From: an uncultured Lachnospiraceae bacterium
Lineage (GTDB): Bacteria > Bacillota > Clostridia > Lachnospirales > Lachnospiraceae
Assembly: GCA_949840465.1 (NCBI GenBank)
Contig: CATKXE010000037.1
Span: 1-32,082, forward strand
Reading direction: 5' to 3'
Length of the DNA: 32,082 nucleotides
Shown: one piece after another, positions 16,892 through 25,112 of the stretch
Layout: every line of letters begins with the position of its first letter
Position numbering within the stretch: position 1 is the stretch's first letter
The notes under the pieces: model-generated
The model's database searches: none
What the model was told of the DNA's origin: nothing
Seen by the model: only the letters and a program-made list of their open reading frames with translations
Translations under genes and position numbers: made by a program

Positions 16892-18201
16892 GCCCCTGCC
16901 CCTCGTTTTTGTTTCTTCTGCACAGACAGAAGCTTGTCAAGATACACGGATTTGAACTGCCTGCTGGCCAAAGCCTGCTTCAACGGCGGAAGCTTTAAGA
17001 TGGTTCCGAACACCGCCGCCATTGCCCGGTGGTTTGCAAATGCCTGATTATCAAAAACCAGATTCTGCAGCGTCCCCTTTTCAACTGCCTGCAGCACAAA
17101 CCGGTGGGTGCTGTTTACCGGCGTGATTACCTGCACCGGACGGTGTTCCAATGCGATTGCGTCCGCAGGGCAGTTCCGCGCACAGACGCCGCAGCCAAGA
17201 CAAATCTCCCTGTCGATCACCGGCTGTTTGCGTCCCTCAGCCTCCCCCTCCTGCCCTTTCTCTTCCATGGCGATGGCCAGAATCGGGCATACCTTTGCGC
17301 ACTTCCCGCATCCCATACAGTTCTCCAAAGATACCCGCGGAATATAGTTCGTGGTGGCAACCGGCTGCATGGGGCTAAAACGCCTTGCTGCCTGCAGCGC
17401 TTCACAGCAGCAGCCGCAGCAGTTGCAGATAAACGCAGGATGTTCCCGTACATTTTCCCCGATCTGCACCAGATTCGACGCATAGGAACGCTCCAGCGCG
17501 TCTTTTGCCTCTTCTTTGGAAATGAGCCTCGCGTACTCCCCATGTTCTGCCAGAGAGCGCGCCACATTATCAAAGGTCAGGCACACGTCCCAGGGAGCGT
17601 CAATCTCACATGGATGGCCCGCATGGTACATTTTATGGCGGCAGTAACAGGTGCCAAGGCCTATATACTGCGCCTCTTCCACAATATGGGTCGCGCGCTC
17701 ATAGTCCAGAATATGGTTGGTCTTATCATTGGTCAGAACCGGCTCCTGCACAAAGACCCGCCCCAGCCTCGTCTCAGTCACGAAAAACAGATCCTTAACA
17801 AAATCTTCCTCCACATTCATGTATTGATAGTATAATTCCGCAAGATATTTCTGATCAATGTCGCCTCTCGTACGCATCAGGGCAAATTCAATAAAGCCTG
17901 CCATGGGAGGCGGCATCACGAACTGACGCTGTCCATGGTAATCAGAGTCCACCAGCAAAGCCTTCTCACATAAATGATCCAACAGTTTCTCCGCTTTTGC
18001 TTCTGTGGTTCCCCAGATTTTCGCCGCCTTCTTCAATGTAAACGGACGCACCGGAAGGAGCGCTACCCATTTCGCTTCCTTCTCCGTATACAGCACTTGC
18101 AGGATCTTATACAATGTATCCGACGGCGGCGCGCCCTGTGTAAACCAGTTAATCCTCTCTTCCAGATTTTTATAGGCATCCCTTGTTGTCAAATGTCCCA
18201 T
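16888..18201 (-). CDS. Cysteine-rich 4Fe-4S dicluster protein with winged-helix-like N-terminus
   Basis: A 437-aa soluble protein. Residues 25-95 look like a winged helix (LKKAAKIWGTTEAKAEKLLDHLCEKALLV, key part AAKIWGTTEAKAEKLLDHL). A middle part carries GTCYCRHKMYHAGHPCE (C185, C187, C198) and the dense CNCCGCCCEAL (259-269). Residues 295-305 (CMGCGKCAKVC) and 334-344 (CLGCGVCARNC) are two classical 4Fe-4S binding motifs of a bacterial ferredoxin domain. The tail is basic. It probably moves electrons or senses redox state; the partner is unknown. The ATG at 18201 follows AGGAGGAAGGA. The coupled DUF4153 membrane protein and the tandem repeat upstream are the neighbours. Confidence 0.9.
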   Translation of the reverse strand: MGHLTTRDAYKNLEERINWFTQGAPPSDTLYKILQVLYTEKEAKWVALLPVRPFTLKKAAKIWGTTEAKAEKLLDHLCEKALLVDSDYHGQRQFVMPPPMAGFIEFALMRTRGDIDQKYLAELYYQYMNVEEDFVKDLFFVTETRLGRVFVQEPVLTNDKTNHILDYERATHIVEEAQYIGLGTCYCRHKMYHAGHPCEIDAPWDVCLTFDNVARSLAEHGEYARLISKEEAKDALERSYASNLVQIGENVREHPAFICNCCGCCCEALQAARRFSPMQPVATTNYIPRVSLENCMGCGKCAKVCPILAIAMEEKGQEGEAEGRKQPVIDREICLGCGVCARNCPADAIALEHRPVQVITPVNSTHRFVLQAVEKGTLQNLVFDNQAFANHRAMAAVFGTILKLPPLKQALASRQFKSVYLDKLLSVQKKQKRGAGA

Positions 18202-18241
18202 GGTTCCTTCCTCCTGTAAATCATTTTCCAGTTCCTGACAA

Positions 18242-18432
18242 GTATACCCCAAAGGGCATCCCGTAACTTATGCCCTGCGGGGCAGGCGGACTTCGTCCGT
18301 TAATGTATACCCCAAAGGGCATCCCGTAATTCAGGCCCCTGCGGGGCGAGCGGACTTCGTCCGTTAATGTATACCCCAAAGGGCATCCCGCAATTCAGGC
18401 CCCTGCGGGGCAGGCGGACTTCGTCCGTTAAT
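18242..18432. repeat. Three head-to-tail copies of a 64-bp palindromic repeat
   Basis: Units at 18242-18304 (63 bp), 18305-18368 and 18369-18432 (64 bp each); units 2 and 3 differ at only a few positions, and unit 1 is the most divergent. Each unit begins GTATACCCC and holds three small palindromes: GGGCATCCC, GCCCCTGCGGGGC and CGGACTTCGTCCG. A stub of a fourth unit (GTATAGTATAC) follows. There are no spacers, so this is not CRISPR. The unit is not a multiple of three, and the open frame crossing it has no gene features. It stands 40 bp ahead of the 4Fe-4S start codon, so it lies within or next to that gene's leader. Confidence 0.9.
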
Positions 18433-18444
18433 GTATAGTATACA

Positions 18445-18480
18445 ATAAAAGCCCCCCGGACACAATCCGTGCCGGGAGGC
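18445..18480 (-). terminator. Terminator of the 157-aa gene
   Basis: On the minus strand GCCTCCCGG pairs with CCGGGGGGC (one wobble), the loop can extend by CAC/GTG, and TTTTATT follows. It begins ten bases after the stop codon. On the plus strand a T-run also follows after ten bases. Confidence 0.75.
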
Positions 18481-18490
18481 AAATTATTTT

Positions 18491-18964
18491 TTATCCGCAC
18501 ATGACCACGACTTTTTCGGGCGTGGTCTGGGGAGGAATGCTTCGGGTGGTTGCCGTATAAAACACCAGAAGCGTCCGTCCGCCGATACAACAGGAAAATG
18601 GCTGTCCGTTGATGGTCTGCATCCTGGTATTCGGCGCAATATTCAACTGGAGGGAATTATCCTCTGCAAGCAAAGCCCTGTTAAAATAGTTTAGCATAAT
18701 CTGCTGGTTTCTGTCCAGCACCGCCGCCAGACGGGCGCGGTACCGAGGCGGAAAAATCAACGGGACAGGCTGGCTGCTGTCGTAAAACGCCGCCAGGCGC
18801 ATTCCCGGGCGGAGCTGCATACAGTCAATCACCCATGTCTGTTCATCGACAATAAAATTCACAACTCCTTCTTCCGCACGGATCGTGAGCATCCTGCTGC
18901 AGCAGTCGCTGTCTGTTATATTGACGATTGTGCCGATGACCGGCGTCAGATTTTCATAGTTCAT
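18491..18964 (-). CDS. Hypothetical protein, 157 aa
   Basis: A soluble, beta-rich protein without signal peptide. Visible parts: MNYENLTPVIGTIVNI, a TIRAEEGVVNFIVDEQTWVID strand pair, FPPRYRARLAAVL followed by MLNYFN, a middle with SLQLNIAPNTRMQTINGQPF, and the end ATTRSIPPQTTPEKVVVMC. The strings FPPRYRA and TTRSIPPQTTP look like conserved signatures of a family I associate with Lachnospiraceae and relatives, related to secreted proteins with copper-amine-oxidase-like N-terminal repeats, but I cannot name it. The start ATG has a poor ribosome binding site (AGAAGATGGG). Probably a single-gene unit, ended by the terminator at 18445-18480. Confidence 0.75.
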   Translation of the reverse strand: MNYENLTPVIGTIVNITDSDCCSRMLTIRAEEGVVNFIVDEQTWVIDCMQLRPGMRLAAFYDSSQPVPLIFPPRYRARLAAVLDRNQQIMLNYFNRALLAEDNSLQLNIAPNTRMQTINGQPFSCCIGGRTLLVFYTATTRSIPPQTTPEKVVVMCG

Positions 18965-19163
18965 AAGAATCCCATCTTCTGCTATACTGCGGGCTTTCGG
19001 CCACTGGGGTAAATAAAAATTCCAGGAGCCTGCCGCCCATATAGCCGCTGCCTTTTCTTTTAAAGTATGCCGGTACTTTATAAAGGGTTCCCTGATTCTT
19101 TCTCACCTACGCAGCCCATACCGCACATACGGCATCCAAACCAATCATGCGCTGGCCGGAAGG

Positions 19164-19994
19164 TTATAAATCCACCTCATCCAAATAGGGGTTCTTCACT
19201 TCGTGGAACCGCTCTTCCTCCACTGCCTCCGCGATTGCCGGATCGATCGGCATCCGGCCCAGCACCGGGACACCCAGTTCCTTTGCAATCTCATCAATAT
19301 GGCTCTCTCCAAACACTTTAAGTTCTTTTCCGCAATCCGGGCATTTCACATAGCTGTAATTCTCCACAATGCCCAGTACCGGGATATTCATCTGTTTTGC
19401 CATGTTATATGCTTTTTTTACAATCATTTGTACCAGATCCTGAGGGGAGGTCACGATTACGACCCCGTCCACCGGGAGGGACTGGAATACGGTAAGCGGA
19501 ACATCCCCGGTTCCGGGAGGCATATCCACCAGAAGATAATCCAGGTCGTCCCAGATCACATCTGTCCAGAACTGGGTTACCACGCCCGCAATGATAGGCC
19601 CGCGCCAGATGACCGGCGCGTCTTCCTCTTCCAGAAGCAGGTTCACGGACATAATCCTGGTGCCATCCTTTGCAATGCTCGGGAAAATGCCCTCTTCACT
19701 TGCTTTTGCCTTCTCGTGGATACCATACATCTTCGGGATGGACGGGCCTGTGATGTCTGCATCCAGTATTCCCACATTGTATCCCTTTTCCTTCATCATA
19801 CGCGCAAGAGACGCCGTAACCAGAGATTTTCCGACGCCGCCCTTTCCGCTGATGACCCCGATCACCTTTTTAACATGGGAGTAAGCGTTGGCCGGCGCCC
19901 TTAAATCTTCTTTTTTGCTTTCACAGCTCCCGGCATGCGCACACCCGGCACAGGATTCTTCCGTACATCCACTGTTATTTACTTCTTCTGCCAT
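19164..19994 (-). CDS. Mrp/NBP35-type P-loop ATPase, Fe-S cluster carrier
   Basis: A 276-aa cytosolic ATPase of the Mrp/ApbC/NBP35 family that carries and delivers 4Fe-4S clusters. The deviant Walker A GKGGVGKS is at 50-57, DADITGPSIPKM (78-89) and LLVDMPPGTGD (154-164) are hallmark strings, and C218-P-D-C221 is the cluster-binding CXXC. The N-terminus carries four cysteines (C10, C15, C18, C24) like the N-terminal cluster of NBP35. I use the ATG at 19994; a GTG five codons upstream is possible but its AGGA is 13 bases away. Transcribed alone from an extended -10 promoter. It would serve Fe-S proteins such as the neighbouring 4Fe-4S protein. Confidence 0.95.
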   Translation of the reverse strand: MAEEVNNSGCTEESCAGCAHAGSCESKKEDLRAPANAYSHVKKVIGVISGKGGVGKSLVTASLARMMKEKGYNVGILDADITGPSIPKMYGIHEKAKASEEGIFPSIAKDGTRIMSVNLLLEEEDAPVIWRGPIIAGVVTQFWTDVIWDDLDYLLVDMPPGTGDVPLTVFQSLPVDGVVIVTSPQDLVQMIVKKAYNMAKQMNIPVLGIVENYSYVKCPDCGKELKVFGESHIDEIAKELGVPVLGRMPIDPAIAEAVEEERFHEVKNPYLDEVDL

Positions 19995-20246
19995 ATCTCT
20001 TACCTGCACTTTCTTTTATTTTTCCTATCCATTCTTTCAGAGGCCGTCCTGAAATAATTTTCAATTTCAGCTTATCTAAATAAACATTTATTTCATGACC
20101 GTTCCCTGACAAAGATTCCTGAAACCGCCGTCCCCGGAAAGCATAGCCTCCTATCAGCCGGAGCTTCGCAGAACCTGTCAACTATTATAACAGAAATTTT
20201 GTATAGAAACACCCTTTTCTTTCAATTTTACATCGGTTTGCCTCCC
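19995..20246. other. Intergenic leader between mrp and rpmF
   Basis: This stretch holds the mrp promoter (20184-20192) and about 180 nt of its untranslated leader. A 68-codon open frame on the minus strand starts at a TTG upstream of the predicted transcript start and has no ribosome binding site, so I do not call it. I see no known riboswitch. Confidence 0.6.
20184..20192 (-). promoter_or_regulatory. Extended -10 promoter of the mrp gene
   Basis: TGT followed by a perfect TATAAT (20189-20184). The -35 region has no good match. Predicted leader of about 180 nt. Confidence 0.5.
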
Positions 20247-20283
20247 AAACAAAAACAAAGGCTTCCCGATTCCCCGGAAAGCC
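20247..20283 (-). terminator. Terminator of yceD-rpmF
   Basis: GGCTTTCC pairs with GGGAAGCC (one wobble) around an eight-base loop, followed on the minus strand by TTTGTTTTTGTTT. It lies 14 bp past the rpmF stop. Confidence 0.85.
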
Positions 20284-20296
20284 CTGTCCCCCGCCA

Positions 20297-20476
20297 TTAA
20301 TCAACGGTAATGATTTCTTTTTTGTTGTAAGAGCCGCAAGCCTTGCATACTCTGTGAGGCATCATAAGCTCTCCGCACTTACTGCACTTCACCAGATTGG
20401 GAGCGCTCATCTTCCAGTTTGCTCTTCTCTTATCTCTTCTTGCTTTTGAAGATTTATTCTTTGGACAGATTGACAT
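20297..20476 (-). CDS. rpmF: 50S ribosomal protein L32
   Basis: A 59-aa ribosomal protein of the large subunit. The start MSICPKNKSSKARRDKRRAN and the zinc ribbon CSKCGELMMPHRVCKACG (cysteines 31, 34, 44, 47) are diagnostic, so this is the zinc-binding (C+) form. AGGAGG lies seven bases before the ATG. It follows yceD after 31 bp, the usual yceD-rpmF pairing of bacteria, and the pair is bounded by a strong promoter and a terminator. Confidence 0.98.
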   Translation of the reverse strand: MSICPKNKSSKARRDKRRANWKMSAPNLVKCSKCGELMMPHRVCKACGSYNKKEIITVD

Positions 20477-20507
20477 CGGTTACACCTCCTTAAACTCCTT
20501 TGAATGT

Positions 20508-21026
20508 TCATAAATTCTGAAATAACTCACGGACAACCGCCATCCTTGGGTCAAGTCCTGTGTCTTCACAGCCACAGTTCCTTTCATTCAGGTTCTGGCC
20601 GCAGATGCTGCAGATGCCCTTACAATCTTCCCTGCAAAGAACTTTTGTCGGCCATCCTGTCAATATCTCGTGAAAAAGCATGTCATCCACGTCAAGATGG
20701 TATCCGTCAATAAAGCCGGATTCGTCAAATCCCTCTTTTAATTCTGCATCGGAACACCCCAAATCTACATATCTTGTGATATGCAGCGGAAATTCATACT
20801 CCACATCCTCCAGGCAGCGGTCACAGGGAATCAGGACGATAAGCTTCGTATCCGTCCGGATCTCCAATTCCCTGCCTTTCAAATGTGTAACAGCCACATG
20901 AACCGGTCCCTTCCGAATAACCGGATATGTCCCGAACTTCAGCCGGACAGATTCCAGATCCGGCGTCACAGTCACGTCTACAGGCTTATGCTGTTCTGAC
21001 AATACATCTGACAGATTGATCAACAT
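20508..21026 (-). CDS. YceD/DUF177 family protein
   Basis: A 172-aa protein of the DUF177 family, always found before rpmF and linked to large-subunit rRNA metabolism in bacteria and plastids. Features: an N-terminal strand-rich half, LIPCDRCLEDVEYEF (C68 and C71), acidic DESGFIDGYHLDVDDML, and the C-terminal zinc-ribbon-like VLCREDCKGICSICGQNLN ending in CGC (cysteines 131, 135, 139, 142, 151, 153). The length is normal. AGGAGTAACAGCG precedes the ATG. It heads the two-gene unit with rpmF. Confidence 0.95.
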   Translation of the reverse strand: MLINLSDVLSEQHKPVDVTVTPDLESVRLKFGTYPVIRKGPVHVAVTHLKGRELEIRTDTKLIVLIPCDRCLEDVEYEFPLHITRYVDLGCSDAELKEGFDESGFIDGYHLDVDDMLFHEILTGWPTKVLCREDCKGICSICGQNLNERNCGCEDTGLDPRMAVVRELFQNL

Positions 21027-21054
21027 CGCTGTTACTCCTATTCATACCTAAATC

Positions 21055-21082
21055 ATTATATCACGAGAAATCTGTTTGTCAA
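21055..21082 (-). promoter_or_regulatory. Strong promoter of yceD-rpmF
   Basis: Perfect TTGACA (21082-21077), 16-bp spacer, TGA then perfect TATAAT (21060-21055). Both hexamers match consensus and the -10 is extended, fitting a ribosomal protein unit. Confidence 0.88.
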
Positions 21083-21160
21083 CCAAAAAATAATCTGATT
21101 GCTTCTTAATTTTTCTTATTTATTCCAGTTCACGGCCTGACCGACCGGGAACTGGAACTC

Positions 21161-22354
21161 TTATTTTACAAGCGCCACGGTCTCCCTTGCGATCGCCAGC
21201 TCTTCATTTGTCGGTACGACCAGTACTCTGACCCTGGAATCCGGTGTGGAGATGATGACCTCCTCGCCGCGTTTTGCATTTGCCTCTTTGTCAATCTCAA
21301 TGCCAAGGTACTGCAGGTATCCGCAGATCCTCTCACGCATGGAACCGTCATTTTCACCGATGCCTGCGGTAAATACGATATTGTCCACGCCGTTCATTGC
21401 GGCTGCATAAGCGCCCACATATTTTGCGACTCTGTAACCGAATACTTCCAGAGCAATCTGCGCAGGCTTTTTCCCTTCTTCCGCTGCCGCCGCCAGATCA
21501 CGGAAATCGCTGGACACGCCGTCTGACAGGCCGTATACGCCGGATTCTTTGTTCAGCATCTTCATCAGGCCCGCAACATCCAGCCCTTCTTTCTTTGCAA
21601 TAAACTCCAGAATCGCCGGATCAATGTCGCCGGAACGGGTTCCCATTACCAGGCCTTCCAACGGGGTCAGCCCCATGGAGGTATCCACGGACTTGCCGTT
21701 TAGGACTGCACAGATGCTGGCGCCGTTTCCAAGATGGCACACAATGGTCTTTGTCGCATCATAAGGAACCCCTACGATCTCCGCCACCCTCTTCGATACA
21801 AAACTGTGGCTTGTCCCGTGGAAACCGTAACGTCTTACTTTATATTTGTCATAGTATGCATAGGGAAGCCCGTACATATATGCCTTCTCCGGCATGGTCT
21901 GATGGAATGCCGTGTCAAACACGCCCACCATCGGAGTACCGGGCATCAGCTTCTCGCATGCATTGATCCCGATCAGGTTGGCAGGATTGTGCAGCGGTGC
22001 AAGGTCATTGCACTCCTCAACCGCCTTCTTCATCTCTTCTGTAATGACTGCGGAAGAAGCAAATTTCTCACCGCCATGTACCACACGGTGGCCTACCGCG
22101 CCAATCTCATCCAAACTCTTTACAACGCCGGTCTCTGGATCGGTCAGTGCGTCGATCACAAACTGGATCGCCTCTGTATGGGTAGGCATTGCCTTGTCGG
22201 ATTTTACTTTTTCGCCGCCTGCCGGCTGATAGGTCAGGCTCCCGTCAATCCCGATCCTCTCGCAAAGGCCTTTTGCCAGAACCTCCTCGGAATCAGAATT
22301 GATCAACTGGAATTTTAAAGAAGAGCTTCCACAATTTATAACTAATACATTCAT
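21161..22354 (-). CDS. ackA: Acetate kinase
   Basis: A 397-aa ASKHA-fold kinase that forms ATP and acetate from acetyl phosphate and ADP, the last step of acetate fermentation. [17 protein letters not shown] is the phosphate-1 signature, GHRVVHGGE and [10 protein letters not shown] hold the active-site arginine and histidine, [12 protein letters not shown] is the phosphate-2 site and [14 protein letters not shown] is the adenosine region. Start at 22354 with AGGAGG ten bases upstream; a longer frame starting at 22444 has no such signal. It follows pta by 137 bp. Confidence 0.98.
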   Translation of the reverse strand: MNVLVINCGSSSLKFQLINSDSEEVLAKGLCERIGIDGSLTYQPAGGEKVKSDKAMPTHTEAIQFVIDALTDPETGVVKSLDEIGAVGHRVVHGGEKFASSAVITEEMKKAVEECNDLAPLHNPANLIGINACEKLMPGTPMVGVFDTAFHQTMPEKAYMYGLPYAYYDKYKVRRYGFHGTSHSFVSKRVAEIVGVPYDATKTIVCHLGNGASICAVLNGKSVDTSMGLTPLEGLVMGTRSGDIDPAILEFIAKKEGLDVAGLMKMLNKESGVYGLSDGVSSDFRDLAAAAEEGKKPAQIALEVFGYRVAKYVGAYAAAMNGVDNIVFTAGIGENDGSMRERICGYLQYLGIEIDKEANAKRGEEVIISTPDSRVRVLVVPTNEELAIARETVALVK

Positions 22355-22491
22355 TTGTTCATGTTCCTCCTGATATTGTGTTCTGCTGTGATTCAGGAAC
22401 TGCCATAAAGTAATTCTTCTCTGGCCTGTCTGATTCCTGGCCAAAATGCAACGTTATTTCCATACAATTCCCAAATCCCTGTAAATGCATT

Positions 22492-23484
22492 TTAACCCTG
22501 TGCCTGTACTGCTGTGATTGCAACAACGCCCTCGATATCCTCTGCGCTGCATCCGCGGGACAGATCGTTGACCGGAGCTGCGATTCCCTGTGTAAGCGGC
22601 CCGTAAGCTTCTGCATTAGCCAGCCTCTGCGCCAGCTTGTATCCGATATTTCCCGCATCCAGATCCGGGAAGATCAATACATTGGCATGTCCTGCTACCG
22701 TGCTGCCCGGCGCCTTGGACTCTCCCACAGAGGGAACAATGGCTGCGTCAAGCTGCAGTTCCCCGTCCAGTTTCAGATCCGGCGCCAGTTCCTTTGCGAT
22801 TCTGGTTGCCTCTACCACCTTGTCCACATCCGCATGCTTTGCGCTCCCCTTTGTAGAGTGGGAAAGCATGGCAACGACAGGTTCCTTTCCGGTCAGGACC
22901 TGGAAGGATGCCGCTGATGATACCGCAATATTCGCCAGTTCCTCTGAATTTGGATTCTGTACCAGCCCGGAATCTCCGAAGATAAATGTGCCGTCAGCGC
23001 CCTTATCGCAGTTCGGAACCACGATCACGAAAAATGCAGAAACAAGCTTTGTACCCGGTTTCGTCTTCAGGATCTGCAGGCATGGGCGCAGAGTATCCGC
23101 GGTAGAATGACATGCGCCTGATACCATGCCGTCAGCGTCGCCCATCTTCACCATCATCACTCCGTAGTACAGATAATTGTTCAGAAGGATATCCTTTGCC
23201 TGCTCTTCGGTCATACCCTTTTTCTGCCTTAATTCTACCAGCTTTGCGATATATCCCTCTGTCTTGTCGCTGGTCGCAGGATCAACAATAACTGCCCCTG
23301 AAATATCGTATCCGGCTCCCGTCTTTTCAATCTGCTCTTTGTTCCCTACCAGGACAAGCTTCGCTGTCCCTTCCTTCAAAACCGCCTCCGCGGCCTTGTA
23401 GGTCCTCTCGTCTTCTGTCTCCGGAAGAACGATCGTCTTAATGTTTGATTTTGCCCTTGCTTTGATTTCATCAATAAATCCCAT
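22492..23484 (-). CDS. pta: Phosphate acetyltransferase
   Basis: A 330-aa short-form phosphotransacetylase (acetyl-CoA + Pi to acetyl phosphate + CoA), which feeds acetate kinase. TIVLPETEDERTYKAAEAVL opens the protein; GDADGMVSGACHSTADTLRP is the CoA-binding signature region and IFGDSGLVQNPNSEELANIA is typical of the PTA family; the C-terminus NVLIFPDLDAGNIGYKL is diagnostic. No DRTGG or P-loop N-terminal extension, so it is the simple form of Firmicutes. AAAGGTGG precedes the ATG. First gene of pta-ackA. Confidence 0.98.
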   Translation of the reverse strand: MGFIDEIKARAKSNIKTIVLPETEDERTYKAAEAVLKEGTAKLVLVGNKEQIEKTGAGYDISGAVIVDPATSDKTEGYIAKLVELRQKKGMTEEQAKDILLNNYLYYGVMMVKMGDADGMVSGACHSTADTLRPCLQILKTKPGTKLVSAFFVIVVPNCDKGADGTFIFGDSGLVQNPNSEELANIAVSSAASFQVLTGKEPVVAMLSHSTKGSAKHADVDKVVEATRIAKELAPDLKLDGELQLDAAIVPSVGESKAPGSTVAGHANVLIFPDLDAGNIGYKLAQRLANAEAYGPLTQGIAAPVNDLSRGCSAEDIEGVVAITAVQAQG

Positions 23485-23517
23485 AATTAAAAGCCACCTT
23501 TCATTTTTCTACATATG

Positions 23518-23546
23518 ATTATAACGCAAACGTTTTTTGTATACAA
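23518..23546 (-). promoter_or_regulatory. Promoter of pta with an embedded cre-like site
   Basis: TTGTAT (23546-23541), 17-bp spacer and perfect TATAAT (23523-23518). The spacer holds AAAAAACGTTTGCG (minus strand), which keeps the AAACGTTT core of CcpA cre sites. In Bacillus pta and ackA are CcpA targets; a site between -35 and -10 would repress rather than activate. The cre call is tentative. Confidence 0.6.
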
Positions 23547-23629
23547 GATATTTCCATGTCTATTTTTTAATACAATACGATGAACATTACGATTCACGGC
23601 CTGGCCGGAGACGAATTGCAGCCTGTTGA

Positions 23630-24970
23630 CTACTCCCCCAGATGGAAAAACGCCGTCACGATTGTAAAATACATTAATATCGTGCAGGTATCCATAATGG
23701 TGGAAATCAGCGGAGCCGCCATGATGGCCGGATCCACCCCGATTTTTTTCGCCAGGAGCGGCAGCGTGCAGCCGATACATTTTGCCATGGCCACCACGGC
23801 GATCATCGTAATGCCCAATGCCAACGCAAGCATCACGTCCTGATCGTACATCAGATAAATGCGGACTCCGTTGACGATGGCAAGCAGGATTCCCACCACG
23901 CATGCCACCCGTATTTCTTTAAAAATAACCCGAAAGAAATCCCGAAATTCAATCTCCCCGACCGCCAGCCCCCGAATGACCATGGTAGAACTCTGGGAGC
24001 CGCAGTTTCCGCTGGTTCCCATGAGCATGGGAATAAAGGTGATGAGCACAGGCATCACGGACATGGCTTCTTCATAATGCCCCAGGATCTCCCCTGTCAC
24101 GGTGGCGGAAAGCATCAGGAGCATAAGCCACAGGGTACGGTTTTTTGCATGGCGGAATACGGAAGTCCCAAAATAAGAGTCCTCGTTGGGGCTGACGCCG
24201 GCCATGATACTGATATCTTCTGTCGTCTCATCCTGCAGGACGTACATCGCATCGTCTACCGTTACAATCCCCACAAGGCAGTTCTCATGGTCAATGATCG
24301 GCATGGCGATCAGTCCGTATTTCCGGATGGCAGAAGCAACCTCCTCCCGGTCGTCCAGCGTTTTTGCGCAGAGCACGTTCTCATCCATAATCTCTTCAAT
24401 GAGTCTGGATTCTCCGGCAGTCAGCAGGTCTTTCACATCCACCACTCCGATGAGCCGCTTTTTTTCCGTGATATAGCAGGTGTAGATCGTCTCTCTGTTA
24501 ATCCCGACCTGACGTATTTTCAAAATGGCCTCCTCTACGGTCATCTCTTTGCGCAGGCTGACATAGTCTACATTCATAATACTGCCCGCGCTGTCTTCCG
24601 GATACTGGAGCAGGGCGTTGATTTTTTTTCTTGTTTCCTCATCCGTCACCAGCAGCAGACGATCCACCACATTGGCAGGCATCTCCTCCAGCACGTCCAC
24701 CGTATCGTCCACGTACATCTCATCCATGACTTCTTCCAGCTCAGAGTCCGTCAGCGTGTTAATCAGGTATTCGCGCATATCACTGTTCATATCCGTAAAA
24801 ACGTCCGCCGCCTCTTCCTTGGCGAGAAGACGGAAGATCAGGATCATCTGTTTTTTGCTGATGTCTTCCAGCACTTCGACAATATCCACAGGATGCACGG
24901 TTTCCAGCAGTTCTTTTAATTCCTTGAACTTCCGTTCCTCAAGCAATGCCAGTATCTGTTCTTTCGTCAT
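23630..24970 (-). CDS. mgtE: Magnesium transporter MgtE
   Basis: A 446-aa Mg2+ channel. Residues 1-125 form the helical N domain (MREYLINTLTDSELEEVMDEM, key part LTDSELEEVMDEMYVDD), 126-250 a CBS pair (EDSAGSIMNVDYV, LIGVVDVKDLL, LVGIVTVDDAM) that senses Mg2+, and 275-446 five transmembrane helices. In the pore region FIPMLMGTSGNCGSQSSTMV and a late KKIGVDPAIMAAPLISTIMD are hallmark strings. The start at 24970 follows GAGGGTGC; an earlier ATG at 25045 has no signal. It is divergent from tmcAL across 142 bp, too short for an M-box in addition to promoters. Confidence 0.97.
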   Translation of the reverse strand: MTKEQILALLEERKFKELKELLETVHPVDIVEVLEDISKKQMILIFRLLAKEEAADVFTDMNSDMREYLINTLTDSELEEVMDEMYVDDTVDVLEEMPANVVDRLLLVTDEETRKKINALLQYPEDSAGSIMNVDYVSLRKEMTVEEAILKIRQVGINRETIYTCYITEKKRLIGVVDVKDLLTAGESRLIEEIMDENVLCAKTLDDREEVASAIRKYGLIAMPIIDHENCLVGIVTVDDAMYVLQDETTEDISIMAGVSPNEDSYFGTSVFRHAKNRTLWLMLLMLSATVTGEILGHYEEAMSVMPVLITFIPMLMGTSGNCGSQSSTMVIRGLAVGEIEFRDFFRVIFKEIRVACVVGILLAIVNGVRIYLMYDQDVMLALALGITMIAVVAMAKCIGCTLPLLAKKIGVDPAIMAAPLISTIMDTCTILMYFTIVTAFFHLGE

Positions 24971-25112
24971 TCCATGCACCCTCTTTCTAATCAGCCTGCA
25001 TCGCAGACTGATTGTCTGCCAACTACTTTTTATACCCAAAAACATCTTTAGAATGCTTTTTTCTACTTTTTATAGTATAATGGTTCTTAAAAGGATATAC
25101 AAGGAGTTTCTC

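Noticed and set aside
18242..18432. CRISPR array
   Set aside because: The three units follow one another without spacers and no cas genes are near.
18300..18590. 96-codon frame on the minus strand through the tandem repeat
   Set aside because: It only reads the repeat in shifting frames and overlaps the terminator and the end of the 157-aa gene.
19061..19080. TAAAGTA/TACTTTA palindrome
   Set aside because: Only seven base pairs, not linked to a promoter or T-run; likely to occur by chance in this AT-rich spacer.
19975..20181. 68-codon frame upstream of the mrp gene on the minus strand
   Set aside because: It begins with TTG ahead of the predicted transcript start, has no ribosome binding site and overlaps the mrp start; no family resemblance.
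24618..25112. Upstream extension of the tmcAL frame
   Set aside because: The extension is a Ser-rich antisense reading of mgtE; the ATG at 25113 has AAGGAG and the true family N-terminus.
24971..25112. M-box riboswitch ahead of mgtE
   Set aside because: Only 142 bp separate mgtE from the divergent tmcAL and I see no conserved M-box helices or terminator stem.
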